45,420 nucleotides of DNA from an uncultured Mycoplasmatota bacterium (GCA_947296775.1 CAMYRF010000001.1:1-45420); one strand, 5' to 3'. Shown: positions 1 through 9,008, counted from the first letter of the stretch. The notes: generated by a model from the letters alone, not told the origin. Numbers and translations are program-made.

Positions 1-66
1 AACAAAAACCTTCTCACAGAATGAGAAGGCTTTGCGCAAATAGGCTCCGTAGAGTATCTATCGCTA
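1..66 (-). repeat. Third copy of the structured-RNA repeat (copy C)
   Basis: These 66 bases match 45132-45197 and 45249-45314 exactly, and bases 1-55 equal 45366-45420. Read on the minus strand the unit holds a UACG-capped hairpin, the palindrome TTTGCGCAAA, and a terminator hairpin (8-bp stem 9-16/22-29, then TTTTTGTT). From base 67 the sequence departs from copies A and B: a TATAAT-like element remains at 66-71, but there is no TTGACA box. This copy is therefore probably weakly expressed, or acts mainly as a second terminator behind the late operon. Confidence 0.85.
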
Positions 67-157
67 TTATATTCTATGCCCAAAACATCCTATTTATTCT
101 TTATTATTAAGATTTTATCACAGTTTTCTAACAATGTAAAATTTATATATATAAATT

Positions 158-185
158 AAAAAAACCTAGATCATTACGACCCAGG
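158..185 (-). terminator. Terminator of the late (tail/lysis/fibre) operon
   Basis: On the minus strand an 8-bp stem (178-185 with 165-172, two G-U pairs, 5-nt loop) is followed by seven T (164-158). It lies about 75 bp behind the last late gene, so it is the natural end of the late transcript. The remaining 67-157 is AT-rich with no gene that I can see. Confidence 0.75.
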
Positions 186-261
186 CATTTTTATATATTT
201 ATTGTTTACATAAATTTTTTCTCGTAATATTTACTTATTTTTCTATTATTAAATAAATCCA

Positions 262-699
262 CTATATATCAAAATTTTTCCATATTCTTTCATCGACCAT
301 CAGTGGATCATATACATTATCATTTATCATACTTTCATATTCTGTATTTTCCCTCATAACACGTTCACCAATAGCATAAATACCGATTCCACCAGCTCCA
401 TATGGTAACCCGTTCCACTGTTGCCACTCCTGGACTGTTGTAGGCGGTTCTAATGTCTCACCTTCTAATATAGATACACGATTAATTAAATTTTCTACAG
501 TTTCACCTAAAGATTTAATCTGCTTTTGTAAATCAGGATATTCATTATTTATGTTAATGTTATCAGTAGCTATTCTTTTTAATTCATCACTTTCGCTTTC
601 AGTAAGACGATTTTCTACCCATAATTTATTTATTTTATAAAGCATATCTTCTAATTTATATTCATTTTTATTTAGTACATCTTTTATAATGTTATACAT
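262..699 (-). CDS. Tail-fibre-associated protein with CBM5/12-like C-terminus
   Basis: 145 aa, the last gene of the late operon. Its ATG overlaps the stop of the fibre gene by 8 bp and follows an AGAGGTGG ribosome site, so it is translationally coupled to the fibre. Residues 1-80 are charged, helical and coiled-coil-like. The C-terminal 55 residues (VQEWQQWNG, YAIGERV, EYESM, ending IWKNF) have the spaced aromatic pattern of small carbohydrate-binding CBM5/12 domains found on phage tail proteins. Inferred role: a fibre tip, fibre chaperone or cell-surface sugar-binding subunit. The domain call rests on pattern only. Confidence 0.6.
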   Translation of the reverse strand: MYNIIKDVLNKNEYKLEDMLYKINKLWVENRLTESESDELKRIATDNININNEYPDLQKQIKSLGETVENLINRVSILEGETLEPPTTVQEWQQWNGLPYGAGGIGIYAIGERVMRENTEYESMINDNVYDPLMVDERIWKNFDI

Positions 700-2758
700 T
701 CTTTACCACCTCTGTTTGTAAGTTTAATAGTTTAGTTTCTAATTTTTGTTGTGCAAGTGCTAAATCTTTTGGATATTGAGCATTAATTATTGGCTTCACA
801 ACACCATCCACGATAATATTTGTGCATGGATTAAAGGTTTTTAACTGTCTTAATATTTCTAGCAACTCTGGTTCTAACGACTCTGTAACTGGATTTTCAA
901 GTACATATGAACATTGTATTGTCATTCCTGTATCTAACAAATATTTAATATAATTATTAAATGCAGTTCTTTTTTGTTCTGTAGGAGTTCCTTGTTCTAT
1001 CCCTAAACGTGAATTAGAAAATTTTAAATTAAACATATTGCTTGATTGACAACATCCTTCATCCGCAACACTTATTGCGCCAGCAACAAATTTTAAAATT
1101 GTACAAAACACTTGATTACCAGAACCAGTAGAAGCGTTTGGTAACTCTATGTATCGTCCATAATAACCACTTGTGTTTATATTATCACCATACCACACTT
1201 CTTTTCCAGTAAAAGTATAAATAGCCATTTTGTTCACTCTGTTTATTGATGTAATAACATCAATATATTTTTTGGTGCCTAATAATGGTTTTTTTAATAC
1301 ATACAAAATAGAATTTTCTGTATAACCAGCATACTCTGTTGGAATTTCTCCAACTTCTATTTGTAAATTTTTAAAATCACTTAAAAAGTTGGGAACCTTA
1401 GAGTAAGTAACATAAATATAGATTATGCTGTCTGTTTTCCTGGTAAAAGTATTAAAATTACTACCTTGGTTATTGTGATACAACCAACCATAGCTATTAG
1501 CAAGCCCATTGGTCGCATCCCATGAAATAAACGCATAATAACCCCAACCATCTAAAATTCTGTTACCAGATGTTGTAAGAGTTACATTAGATGGTACTCT
1601 TATTGGTAACACTGCATATCCACCATCTACTCTTGTCCAGTTATCCAAATTAGATGCATACTCCCAATTAAACAGATTTTTACCTACAATTTTTATATTA
1701 AGTTCTGTTACTCCCATAATTTCACTTGGATTTTCTGGAGTCGGACTTTCTTTTTGTATGGTATTTCCCATAATAGAATTTATTTTCAAGTTACCGTCCA
1801 TTGTACTATCTATTGCTGTATCATCGCTGATTACGATATCTACATATGGTTTATCCATCTTGTCCCTAAGCATATAATCCACCTCTTCCTGGGTGTATAA
1901 GTTTGGCTTATCTGTTATATCTTCCCATGTGCTGGCACCATCTTCACCCGCTGGACCAATAGGGCCTATATCCCCCTTTTCACCCTGAGGCCCTTGAATT
2001 CCTCTTTCTCCTTGTGGGCCAACAGGACCTATATCTCCTTTGTCTCCTTTTAAACCTTGCAATCCTTGCGGACCTTGTGGTCCAACTAATCCCTGGTCCC
2101 CTTTTTCTCCACGATCACCTTTTGCGCCAGTTAAACCAATAGGTCCTTGCGGACCCTGAATACCAGTATCCCCCTTATCGCCTTTATCTCCTTTATCACC
2201 TTTAGGTCCTTGTTCCCCGCATTCTCCTTTATCCCCCTTAGGACCTTTTATATTAACGGGTTCAGGATTTACTAATCCTTTATCATTGGACCAGGTTAAA
2301 TTACCATCAGCAGTTAATTCAGGTGTAAATGTCGCACCATTATACACACCATTATTTATATCATTTATTAAATTTCTTAGATCATCATACAAAAATTTTA
2401 AATTAGGGTCTAAAGGTAATTCGACTGTAGTATCTGAAATATTTACATTATTAATCTCAATTATAAACGGGTTAAAATTTCTTGTTTTAAAACCATTTCT
2501 AACTGTTAAAACACAACTGTATCTGCCGATATTTTGTGTTAAATCACCATATACTATATATTCATTTTTTTCTAAAGCAATACATTCAATTACCTTACTA
2601 CCATTAGAGATAGTAAGGTCGTATGTATTGTTTTCACCAGTAAACAATTCTTTGTTTAAAAATATAAGTTTAGTTACTTCATTGTCATTTTTATTTGCAA
2701 CTTTATAGCATTTTATTGATTCTTTCCCAAAAGTTAAATCAATTTTTATTTCATGCAT
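692..2758 (-). CDS. Collagen-like receptor-binding tail fibre (BppU-like N-terminus)
   Basis: 688 aa. Residues 1-115 look like the BppU/baseplate-attachment beta domain common in Firmicute phages. Residues about 172-274 are uninterrupted Gly-X-Y triplets (GPKGDKGE type), a collagen-like trimeric shaft. After a linker (TWEDITDKPNLYTQEEVDYML) comes a roughly 330-residue region with a jelly-roll-like section (WEYASNLDNWTRVDGG onward) and a helical C-terminus (LALAQQKLETKLLNLQTEVV). It starts at ATG 2758 behind TAGGTGATAAT. It probably recognises the host surface at the tail tip. It lies after the lysis genes, not before them. Confidence 0.8.
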   Translation of the reverse strand: MHEIKIDLTFGKESIKCYKVANKNDNEVTKLIFLNKELFTGENNTYDLTISNGSKVIECIALEKNEYIVYGDLTQNIGRYSCVLTVRNGFKTRNFNPFIIEINNVNISDTTVELPLDPNLKFLYDDLRNLINDINNGVYNGATFTPELTADGNLTWSNDKGLVNPEPVNIKGPKGDKGECGEQGPKGDKGDKGDKGDTGIQGPQGPIGLTGAKGDRGEKGDQGLVGPQGPQGLQGLKGDKGDIGPVGPQGERGIQGPQGEKGDIGPIGPAGEDGASTWEDITDKPNLYTQEEVDYMLRDKMDKPYVDIVISDDTAIDSTMDGNLKINSIMGNTIQKESPTPENPSEIMGVTELNIKIVGKNLFNWEYASNLDNWTRVDGGYAVLPIRVPSNVTLTTSGNRILDGWGYYAFISWDATNGLANSYGWLYHNNQGSNFNTFTRKTDSIIYIYVTYSKVPNFLSDFKNLQIEVGEIPTEYAGYTENSILYVLKKPLLGTKKYIDVITSINRVNKMAIYTFTGKEVWYGDNINTSGYYGRYIELPNASTGSGNQVFCTILKFVAGAISVADEGCCQSSNMFNLKFSNSRLGIEQGTPTEQKRTAFNNYIKYLLDTGMTIQCSYVLENPVTESLEPELLEILRQLKTFNPCTNIIVDGVVKPIINAQYPKDLALAQQKLETKLLNLQTEVVKNV

Positions 2759-2766
2759 ATTATCAC

Positions 2767-3756
2767 CTATCCAATATATTTTTTAGTTCCGTTAAATGCA
2801 CACACCCAGCCACTTGGTATACGCATCCAGATTTCATTGCCTATATTTTTTATTTCTTTACATGTTACTGTAACATTTTTGTTCAATTGTCCTTTGGCAT
2901 TGCAGTTTTTTTGTGCATTCGGAGTTAATTTAGAACGTGTTTTTTTAGTACAACTTGTACCAGCACCAGTTCTAATATTAAGTGCATCCACTAATGTTTT
3001 ATATTCATTTCCTACTATATAATTATTTTCTGTAATTCGTGTTAAATATTCCAGCGAACTCCATCCCTGATACTCCTTAACATATCCCCATCCATTATTT
3101 TCATTAATTACAGTGACCGTTTCTCCTTTTTGAATACGTTTTCCAGTATCATTACCATTTGGGTTGTCACGAACTCTTAATGTTGTTGCCTGAGTAGTTA
3201 CTTTGGCACGATATTCATTTTGTGTAGGTTGTATCACTGTTTCTTTAACTTCACCTATCAAACCTTTAACAATAGCATCTGACATTGTTTCACAATTATA
3301 AAGACCCACATCAATCTCACTGTCACAGAAACAACATTCAATTAAAATAGCTGGTGCTTTTGTTTTTTTAAGTACATATAAATCAGTTCTATCTTTTACT
3401 CCACGATTTTTAAATCCTAATTGAGCTATCGCATTACAAATATTTTGAGCTACTGTTTTAGTTTTATTTGAATACTGCAAAACTTCAACTCCATGACCCT
3501 GACCATTTGAAGCATTAAAATGAATACTTATATCTAAATCAACTGTATGATCATTGCATTTAGATACGATATTTTTAAGATTTTCATTTTGAGTCTTACC
3601 ACTGTCATCTGTACAATCATATACTGTATAACCTAGTGATTGTAATTTAGATATTACTGTATCTTTAACTTTTCTATCCTCTGTTACTTCGTTAAATTTA
3701 CCATTAGCTCCTGGAACAATAGTGTTATGTCCAGCGTGAATATTATAAATTCCCAT
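2767..3756 (-). CDS. Endolysin: N-acetylmuramoyl-L-alanine amidase (Amidase_3) with SH3-like repeats
   Basis: 329 aa. It cleaves the amide bond between MurNAc and L-Ala of host peptidoglycan at the end of infection. Residues 1-170 are an Amidase_3 domain: likely zinc ligands H10 (HAGHN), E26 or E23, and H79 (ISIHFNAS), with catalytic glutamate E140 (ILIECCFCD). Residues about 183-240 (VTTQATTLRVRDNPNG, GWGYVKEYQGWSS) and 245-329 (ALNIRTGAG, IWMRIPSGWVCAFNG) are two bacterial SH3-like wall-binding modules. There is no signal peptide, so release depends on the holin. The start follows GGAGGATAAATAAT. Confidence 0.92.
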   Translation of the reverse strand: MGIYNIHAGHNTIVPGANGKFNEVTEDRKVKDTVISKLQSLGYTVYDCTDDSGKTQNENLKNIVSKCNDHTVDLDISIHFNASNGQGHGVEVLQYSNKTKTVAQNICNAIAQLGFKNRGVKDRTDLYVLKKTKAPAILIECCFCDSEIDVGLYNCETMSDAIVKGLIGEVKETVIQPTQNEYRAKVTTQATTLRVRDNPNGNDTGKRIQKGETVTVINENNGWGYVKEYQGWSSLEYLTRITENNYIVGNEYKTLVDALNIRTGAGTSCTKKTRSKLTPNAQKNCNAKGQLNKNVTVTCKEIKNIGNEIWMRIPSGWVCAFNGTKKYIG

Positions 3757-3757
3757 A

Positions 3758-3994
3758 TTATTTATCCTCCTTATCTTCTAAATCACTAATACGATGATTT
3801 GCCACTTTCATTTTTTCTTCTAATAAATATGTTCTCTCTACTACAGAATTATGTTTCTCAACTTTTTTATCAAGTTCATCTATTCTATATTGTAATAACG
3901 CATTAGCTTTATTGTTGCTCACCATAGTTGCTATAACTGAAGGTACTGCAACACACAACCCACTTACCAATGCAACTGCAATAGCTTCACTCAT
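3758..3994 (-). CDS. XhlA-like small membrane protein, holin partner
   Basis: 78 aa. It has one hydrophobic segment (residues about 5-28, AIAVALVSGLCVAVPSVIAT) followed by a charged coiled coil (about 38-75). This is the general build of hemolysin-XhlA-type or second-holin proteins, although here the membrane segment is N-terminal. It is packed between holin and amidase, 1 bp before the amidase start. Inferred role: assists or regulates lysis. Confidence 0.65.
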   Translation of the reverse strand: MSEAIAVALVSGLCVAVPSVIATMVSNNKANALLQYRIDELDKKVEKHNSVVERTYLLEEKMKVANHRISDLEDKEDK

Positions 3995-4003
3995 TTTTTT
4001 TAC

Positions 4004-4264
4004 CTACTTACCAGGTTCCTGATACTGCATTGCTCTAACTGAATCTGATACACCTTCTGTTGTAGGGTCGACTACAATTCCTAGAATCACTAGTAATGCA
4101 AATACTGAATTTACTACTATTAATAACTTATTGCCTAAATCTCCAAAATCTAATGTATAGCCAAACACTCCAGCTACTGCTTGTAAAACTAATAACACTG
4201 CTGGTATTAATGATAACCAAAATTGTCTGTTTGCAATTCTTACTTTCCAATTAATTTTATTCAT
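4004..4264 (-). CDS. Phage holin, phi LC3 family
   Basis: 86 aa, typical of the phi LC3/Phage_holin_1 family: it opens with NKINWKVRIANRQFWLSL, has two membrane spans (about 14-35 and 47-64), and ends with the family signature around DPTTEGVSDSVRAMQY. It makes lesions in the cytoplasmic membrane that release the amidase encoded two genes downstream. The ribosome site is AAGGAA. Confidence 0.92.
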   Translation of the reverse strand: MNKINWKVRIANRQFWLSLIPAVLLVLQAVAGVFGYTLDFGDLGNKLLIVVNSVFALLVILGIVVDPTTEGVSDSVRAMQYQEPGK

Positions 4265-4281
4265 ATTTTTTCCTTCTTTCT

Positions 4282-6066
4282 TTATCTAATATATCTGATA
4301 GTTATTCTGTATCGATTTAATGAAACCGTAGCTCCAGTACTAATACGAATCTCATCTTTGTATAAATCATAGTATACCTCTGCTTGTGCACTTGCTAGTG
4401 CTGTTCCATTACCAACATTTGGTACAGATGCACCAACACTTCGAGAATCGGTATAAATGAACATATATGTATTTTGCCAGTCTATCCATGCTTCCATTGG
4501 ATGCTCTACTCCTATCGGAATAGCTATACTACTTAATACCTTACCTCCACCATCCCCAAAAAACGTTTTTGTGTAAATAGGAGCTTTAAGTCCATCTAAT
4601 TTAAGGTAATCTCCAGTAAACTGTTCTTCCTCACTAAAAATAAACGCTTTACATTTAATATCAGCTCTTTCTCCACCAACTTGTAACACTCCACCAATTT
4701 TTTCATCATAAAATGCGCCAAATGCAACACCATTACGATGAATAGCCATATTAGGTATACCACTTGTTAAAATAGTTGTTTTTTCTGCATTTGCTAATTT
4801 ATCTGAAACAACCAGCTTAAAATCATAGTTATTTCCTACAGTGAATCCGTTAGCATCCAAATCACCTTTTATTTCCAAACTTCCATTAAATACATTAGAA
4901 GTTATTTTGGGGGTTATAGAAGTAGTTCCTTGTTTCCATGTTCCCATACCTTGTGCTTTATAAAAATACTGTACTTTTAAACTGTTGGTTAATTTTCCAA
5001 AATTTTCATCCCAAAAATTTCCTTCATATTTTAATGTAACATTAGAACCAATACCACCCTTTGCACGCTCTAAAGATAATGATGTAATTGCAGGTGGTGT
5101 ATACTGCCTATAATTGCTTATATTTAATATCTTTTCAACTGTATTTCCGCGTGAATCTTCTACATAAACTTTAATTATACTGTCATTTACATTCTCTAAA
5201 TTAAAATCACCATGAGTAGCACTTGTCTGAACTGTATTTCCACAGATAACCTTATACTGCTTAATCGTAGCTTCCTTTACTGGTGTAGCCTGAGGAACTG
5301 TAACAGTAATATTGCTATACCCCTTTATAACTGTTGAATTGCTAACTAAATCTAAATGATTTGTACTTTCCCATGTTGGAGTACCTACAGTCGGTATTGG
5401 GTCCTTGATAACAAAGGTTCTGTCATGATAGCTTGCCCATGTTGTCCCATTACTGTATAGTCCAACACGAATAGTACAGCTGTTGCCTTTACATGCCTGA
5501 CGCAACTGTTTACGCTCTGCTTCTGTTAAAGACCATGTATATCTTCCGCCAGTACCTCTAAAAGTACGCTCGCATAAATGCGGTCCACTTGGATTTGGCT
5601 CGAGCCATGCCCGCAATTCCCAGTTTGCTGGGTTAGTGTAATCAATCCATGGATTTTCTTCATCATTGAAACTTGCTGGTAAGTTAGTGATATTTGCTTG
5701 ACGAGGAATAGTCGGTAATGACCACGAACCGCTTGTATCTTCATTTACTGAACTTGTATATACCGCAGAGACAACATGTGCTCCAAATGAAGCGTTACCA
5801 TTAACATCATGCTGAATAGTTTTGTATCCGTTTGCCAGATCACCTTTGTACCTCTTGGTACGACTGTTACTGTTTACCAGAACTTCTCCAAATGCATCTG
5901 CATAGTCTCTATAATGATAATAATAAGAACTTGTTCCACCTACGACTGTAACACGCCAGTATATTGTAGATGTATTGCTTGCAATATTCTGACTTACCAG
6001 CGACCATGCAAACTCTAAATATCGTCCCTGATATCCGCCTCCACCTATTACTCCACTGTTAGCCAT
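4282..6066 (-). CDS. Tail protein, DUF859-like minor structural protein
   Basis: 594 aa. It resembles the DUF859 phage minor structural proteins (opening GGGGYQGRYLEFAWSLVSQ, then repeated beta-rich Ig/fibronectin-like units, with a late NMAIHRNGVAFGAF motif). It probably forms part of the tail tip or side structure. It starts at ATG 6066 behind AGAGGTAATAGAC, overlapping the end of the tail-hub gene by 8 bp. The C-terminal 120 residues (FGDGGGKVLSSIAIP to the end) look like a separate beta-rich head domain. Confidence 0.75.
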   Translation of the reverse strand: MANSGVIGGGGYQGRYLEFAWSLVSQNIASNTSTIYWRVTVVGGTSSYYYHYRDYADAFGEVLVNSNSRTKRYKGDLANGYKTIQHDVNGNASFGAHVVSAVYTSSVNEDTSGSWSLPTIPRQANITNLPASFNDEENPWIDYTNPANWELRAWLEPNPSGPHLCERTFRGTGGRYTWSLTEAERKQLRQACKGNSCTIRVGLYSNGTTWASYHDRTFVIKDPIPTVGTPTWESTNHLDLVSNSTVIKGYSNITVTVPQATPVKEATIKQYKVICGNTVQTSATHGDFNLENVNDSIIKVYVEDSRGNTVEKILNISNYRQYTPPAITSLSLERAKGGIGSNVTLKYEGNFWDENFGKLTNSLKVQYFYKAQGMGTWKQGTTSITPKITSNVFNGSLEIKGDLDANGFTVGNNYDFKLVVSDKLANAEKTTILTSGIPNMAIHRNGVAFGAFYDEKIGGVLQVGGERADIKCKAFIFSEEEQFTGDYLKLDGLKAPIYTKTFFGDGGGKVLSSIAIPIGVEHPMEAWIDWQNTYMFIYTDSRSVGASVPNVGNGTALASAQAEVYYDLYKDEIRISTGATVSLNRYRITIRYIR

Positions 6067-8152
6067 TGTCTATTACCTCTACTTCCTCTGAGTTTATTCT
6101 ATTTATTACTGTCTGATTATTAATATCCTGAATTAATAAATTTACTATCGTTGCTTTGTTTTTAACAACAACAGAATTAGCTACAAGTCCTTCATCATCA
6201 AAAGTAGCAATATACTCTCCTTGTTTATTCATAAATCCTATAATATCTGCATTTGCAACAAACACTACATCTGTTCCAACTGATGAAATACGAATACCAC
6301 GTCCTATTTGAACTGTATCAGACCATGTTTCATTTGGATTTAAAGACCATTCTACTGGTTGTTCTCCTTTATTTAACATTAAATTTATTATTGGGCATGA
6401 ATTATTTGCATCTGATACAAATTCTATTTCTATTGAATTAGTAGTAACAGTAAAAGTATGCTTAAATTCTGTATAATCATTGTTCGATAATATAAATTCT
6501 TCTCCATTTATAATAATTTTCACCTTTGCAAGATTGAGTAATTTTTTATATGTAAATGATAATGTGTAAGTACCATTGATTACCTGAATATGCTGTTTTA
6601 GACTGCCGTTTTTTAACAACAAAGCATAACCATACATATTTCTTATACGAGTTTCAGGTGTTGAGTCAACATTAAAATCACCTTCCCATGAACCATCATT
6701 AAAAACTCCGATACTGTCATGGATCAGGTTTTCTCCATAAGCATTAAAACCATTAATTTTTAGTTCCCCATTTTCATTTAAATAAAAACTTGGGTTGCTG
6801 ATCTCACCATTATCATCACGTTTACCGATTCTTATTACACCACTCTGTAAATCAAGTTCAAACATTTCACCTTGCAATACACCAGTAGTTATAGCATTAG
6901 CATTAAAATTACCATCCAAATCAAAAGCAATATTTTTGAATGTCTTTCCTCCATCCTCACTATAACCTAATCCTCCTGATGTAAATTTCCATAAACACGT
7001 ATCATCCCTTAATTCAGGTGTATTCATGATGGACCATCCACTCGGGAATCCATTTGCATTTAAATCTATTTTAAAATAACCACCCTGATTGCCTAAAATT
7101 TTATCAGTAGTGTTTTTAAATGCATCGGTTAATGTTCCATACAGTTTATTTATTTTAATTTCTGTTGGTGACTGATTCATCACTGCATTTATTTCTGTTT
7201 CACCCTTGCAGTTTATGCTTGATTTTATCCCAGTTAATGTTATTGAATGCTCACTTAATAAAACATTATGGAAACTGCCTTCCTTATCCTGAACTTTAAC
7301 AATATCTGTAATTTCTAAAGCTGGATTACCCCGCCATGCAACTGTACATGGTGTGTATGTAAACGGACATATTTTTTCATATATATCATCTAAAATTTCC
7401 TGAGTCATATACGGATTATCGAACGTTATTCCAAATCCATTTCCAGCAACAAATACATTTTCACTGCTACCGCTTGTCAATGAATTTATAACTATATCTT
7501 CATCAGATGTTCTATTAAATCCGCCCATTAACTGCAAATCATATGTTATTTCAAAACCGCATTCTTTGTACCAGTACGCTACTAATTTATTATCGGGATT
7601 GATTGTTCCATTGCATCCCATAAGTCCTAACATATAGCCTAGAAACTGATTACATGTAGTGTTCTCTACATATCCATCAATAGTAATATTAGGTATATTT
7701 TTTATATCGTGAGCTATATTGCACTGATTACATATATCGTTTATAACCGCAGATAAATTAGATGGATACTCTATATCAGGTTCATATATTTTATTTAATC
7801 TGTAGGCACTGTCATAAGCCATAACTGTAATAATATCACTGTTATCTGTTTTGCTTATTTCTGCTATGTAATATGTACCTTTGTTTATATATTCCCCGTT
7901 AATCCCGCTTAATATTTTTACAGAACCATTTTTAAGAGGTATCTTATCTAAGGGCATCTTAAATTTTATGGTTGCTTTATTGCTATTTATCTCACCGATT
8001 TTTAATTTTGATTCACTAAAAGAAATTTCATCCAAAGTTACCGATATAACTTCATCAGTTAATTCTCTGTTGTTATTAAAAATAGCCTTAACACCTATAT
8101 TACGATTAGGTGCTATGACTGTTTTTATAAAATCTGCACTTGTATTAATCAT
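6059..8152 (-). CDS. Tail hub / tail-associated baseplate protein (Tal-like)
   Basis: 697 aa. The first about 340 residues have the gp27-like tail-hub build of Prophage_tail/Tal proteins (ITVMAYDSAYRLNK, LGYMLGLMGCNGTI, ALEITDIVKVQDKEGSFHNVLLSEHS split across the domain). Residues about 360-470 carry the GGYFKIDLNANGFPSGW and AFDLDGNFNANAITTGVLQG segments seen in Firmicute phage tail-tip proteins. The C-terminal part looks beta-sandwich and carbohydrate-binding-like. I see no peptidase or lysozyme active site. Start: ATG 8152 with AAAGGAGGTAATAGT. Confidence 0.8.
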   Translation of the reverse strand: MINTSADFIKTVIAPNRNIGVKAIFNNNRELTDEVISVTLDEISFSESKLKIGEINSNKATIKFKMPLDKIPLKNGSVKILSGINGEYINKGTYYIAEISKTDNSDIITVMAYDSAYRLNKIYEPDIEYPSNLSAVINDICNQCNIAHDIKNIPNITIDGYVENTTCNQFLGYMLGLMGCNGTINPDNKLVAYWYKECGFEITYDLQLMGGFNRTSDEDIVINSLTSGSSENVFVAGNGFGITFDNPYMTQEILDDIYEKICPFTYTPCTVAWRGNPALEITDIVKVQDKEGSFHNVLLSEHSITLTGIKSSINCKGETEINAVMNQSPTEIKINKLYGTLTDAFKNTTDKILGNQGGYFKIDLNANGFPSGWSIMNTPELRDDTCLWKFTSGGLGYSEDGGKTFKNIAFDLDGNFNANAITTGVLQGEMFELDLQSGVIRIGKRDDNGEISNPSFYLNENGELKINGFNAYGENLIHDSIGVFNDGSWEGDFNVDSTPETRIRNMYGYALLLKNGSLKQHIQVINGTYTLSFTYKKLLNLAKVKIIINGEEFILSNNDYTEFKHTFTVTTNSIEIEFVSDANNSCPIINLMLNKGEQPVEWSLNPNETWSDTVQIGRGIRISSVGTDVVFVANADIIGFMNKQGEYIATFDDEGLVANSVVVKNKATIVNLLIQDINNQTVINRINSEEVEVIDNG

Positions 8153-8165
8153 ACTATTACCTCCT

Positions 8166-8195
8166 TTGTTATAGCACCATCGTTAATGCTATAAT
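8166..8195 (+). promoter_or_regulatory. Promoter of the plus-strand moron gene
   Basis: TTGTTA (8166-8171), 18 bp, TATAAT (8190-8195), with a TG extension giving TGCTATAAT. It points opposite to the surrounding tail operon, towards the gene at 8223. Confidence 0.75.
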
Positions 8196-8222
8196 AAAAG
8201 CAGAAAGCGAGGTGAGTAATTA

Positions 8223-8426
8223 TTGATTATAAAGTTTAAAGGCTTTTGCCCTATGCGTAAAACCGATGTGGAAATTAGCATTGATTACATTGATGCTAGT
8301 GATTTAAACGAAAATTACGCTATAAAGGGCACTGGGGATTGTCCACATATAAAAACTGGAAAACAATGTAGTATTTCCAATGATTGCCCAATTATTAAAC
8401 AAGCCCCTGAAAAAATATCGATTTAA
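8223..8426 (+). CDS. Small cysteine-rich moron protein, function unknown
   Basis: 67 aa on the plus strand inside the minus-strand tail operon. It starts with TTG 8223, 8 nt after GAGGTG, and has its own extended -10 promoter and bidirectional terminator, the classic arrangement of a moron expressed from the prophage. Four cysteines and a histidine (FCPMR near residue 9, then CPHIKTGKQC and NDCPI) suggest a small metal-binding fold. I do not recognise the family. The stop codon lies in the loop of the terminator. Confidence 0.75.
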   Translation: MIIKFKGFCPMRKTDVEISIDYIDASDLNENYAIKGTGDCPHIKTGKQCSISNDCPIIKQAPEKISI

Positions 8427-8439
8427 ACTCGATATTTTT
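8411..8439. terminator. Bidirectional terminator with both stop codons in its loop
   Basis: An 11-bp perfect inverted repeat (8411-8421 and 8429-8439) with A and T tracts works on both strands. The loop contains TTTAAA, whose two strands supply the TAA stop of the plus-strand moron (8424-8426) and the TAA stop of the minus-strand tail gene (8423-8425). Confidence 0.85.
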
Positions 8440-8623
8440 TCATTTTATCCGTTAGACAAGTAATATCTAATTGTTTAACTGGGAATGTTAACGTCATTCT
8501 TGGAACATCATTAACTGAATGCTCAATAGAATATTTATTAATCTTTCCAGCGAACTCTTCACCATCAATTTTTACTGATACTTCTCCTTGACCTTTATCA
8601 ACTATTTCTACTTTATTAATCAT
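8423..8623 (-). CDS. Small tail protein, unknown
   Basis: 66 aa, beta-rich (VEIVDKGQGEVSVKIDGEEF, then RMTLTFPVKQLDI). It lies between the DUF6711-like gene and the tail hub, so it is probably a small tail or baseplate component. The start follows AAAGGTAGGATAGC. Its stop sits in the loop of the bidirectional terminator shared with the moron. Not recognised beyond context. Confidence 0.7.
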   Translation of the reverse strand: MINKVEIVDKGQGEVSVKIDGEEFAGKINKYSIEHSVNDVPRMTLTFPVKQLDITCLTDKMKKYRV

Positions 8624-8629
8624 GCTATC

Positions 8630-8995
8630 CTACCTTTCAATGAAATTTAAATTTATCGTTTCCCATATCCAGCATTGTTTTAATTTATCATATTTAAATA
8701 TTGGCATAGTTCTGTCACCGACATATGCAGTTATTGTTTTTCTAACGTTTTCTATAGGATCAGGATATTCCAAAGAAAAGAATACTGGTTCGACTGCTTT
8801 TAATAATTTACTTACCTGTGCATCTGTAAGCCCTACAAATGTACAATTAACTTTGCGTTTTATGGCTTTTCTGTCTCTAAACATATCTCCATTTTGGTTA
8901 CGTCCTGAACCTTCTTCTGAATCTAAATCATAAACTTGAAATTCTAATGAAGAAGGATTGAAACCTACTCCATTAATTTTAATAACATAGTCCAT
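8630..8995 (-). CDS. DUF6711-like tail protein
   Basis: 121 aa. Sequence (INGVGFNPSSLEFQVYDLDSE split, SGRNQNGDMFRDR, SLEYPDP) and position directly after the tape measure match the DUF6711 family of Firmicute phages, which occupies the place of a distal-tail component. The start ATG 8995 follows AAAGGAGGGATTGAA. A structural role in the tail tip is inferred from order. Confidence 0.72.
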   Translation of the reverse strand: MDYVIKINGVGFNPSSLEFQVYDLDSEEGSGRNQNGDMFRDRKAIKRKVNCTFVGLTDAQVSKLLKAVEPVFFSLEYPDPIENVRKTITAYVGDRTMPIFKYDKLKQCWIWETINLNFIER

Positions 8996-9008
8996 TTCAA
9001 TCCCTCCT

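Noticed and set aside
1..66. End repeats as attL/attR of an integrated prophage
   Set aside because: The repeats are part of a 117-bp tandem array linked to the HEPN gene, the 55-base identity suits an assembly circle, and a better attP lies behind the integrase at 43.64-43.80 kb.
1905..2250. Collagen-coding DNA as a tandem repeat or CRISPR-like element
   Set aside because: The periodicity is that of Gly-X-Y codons in the fibre gene.
2286..2708. Plus-strand open frames opposite the fibre, tail hub and tape measure genes
   Set aside because: Antisense shadows of AT-rich coding DNA without ribosome sites or promoters.
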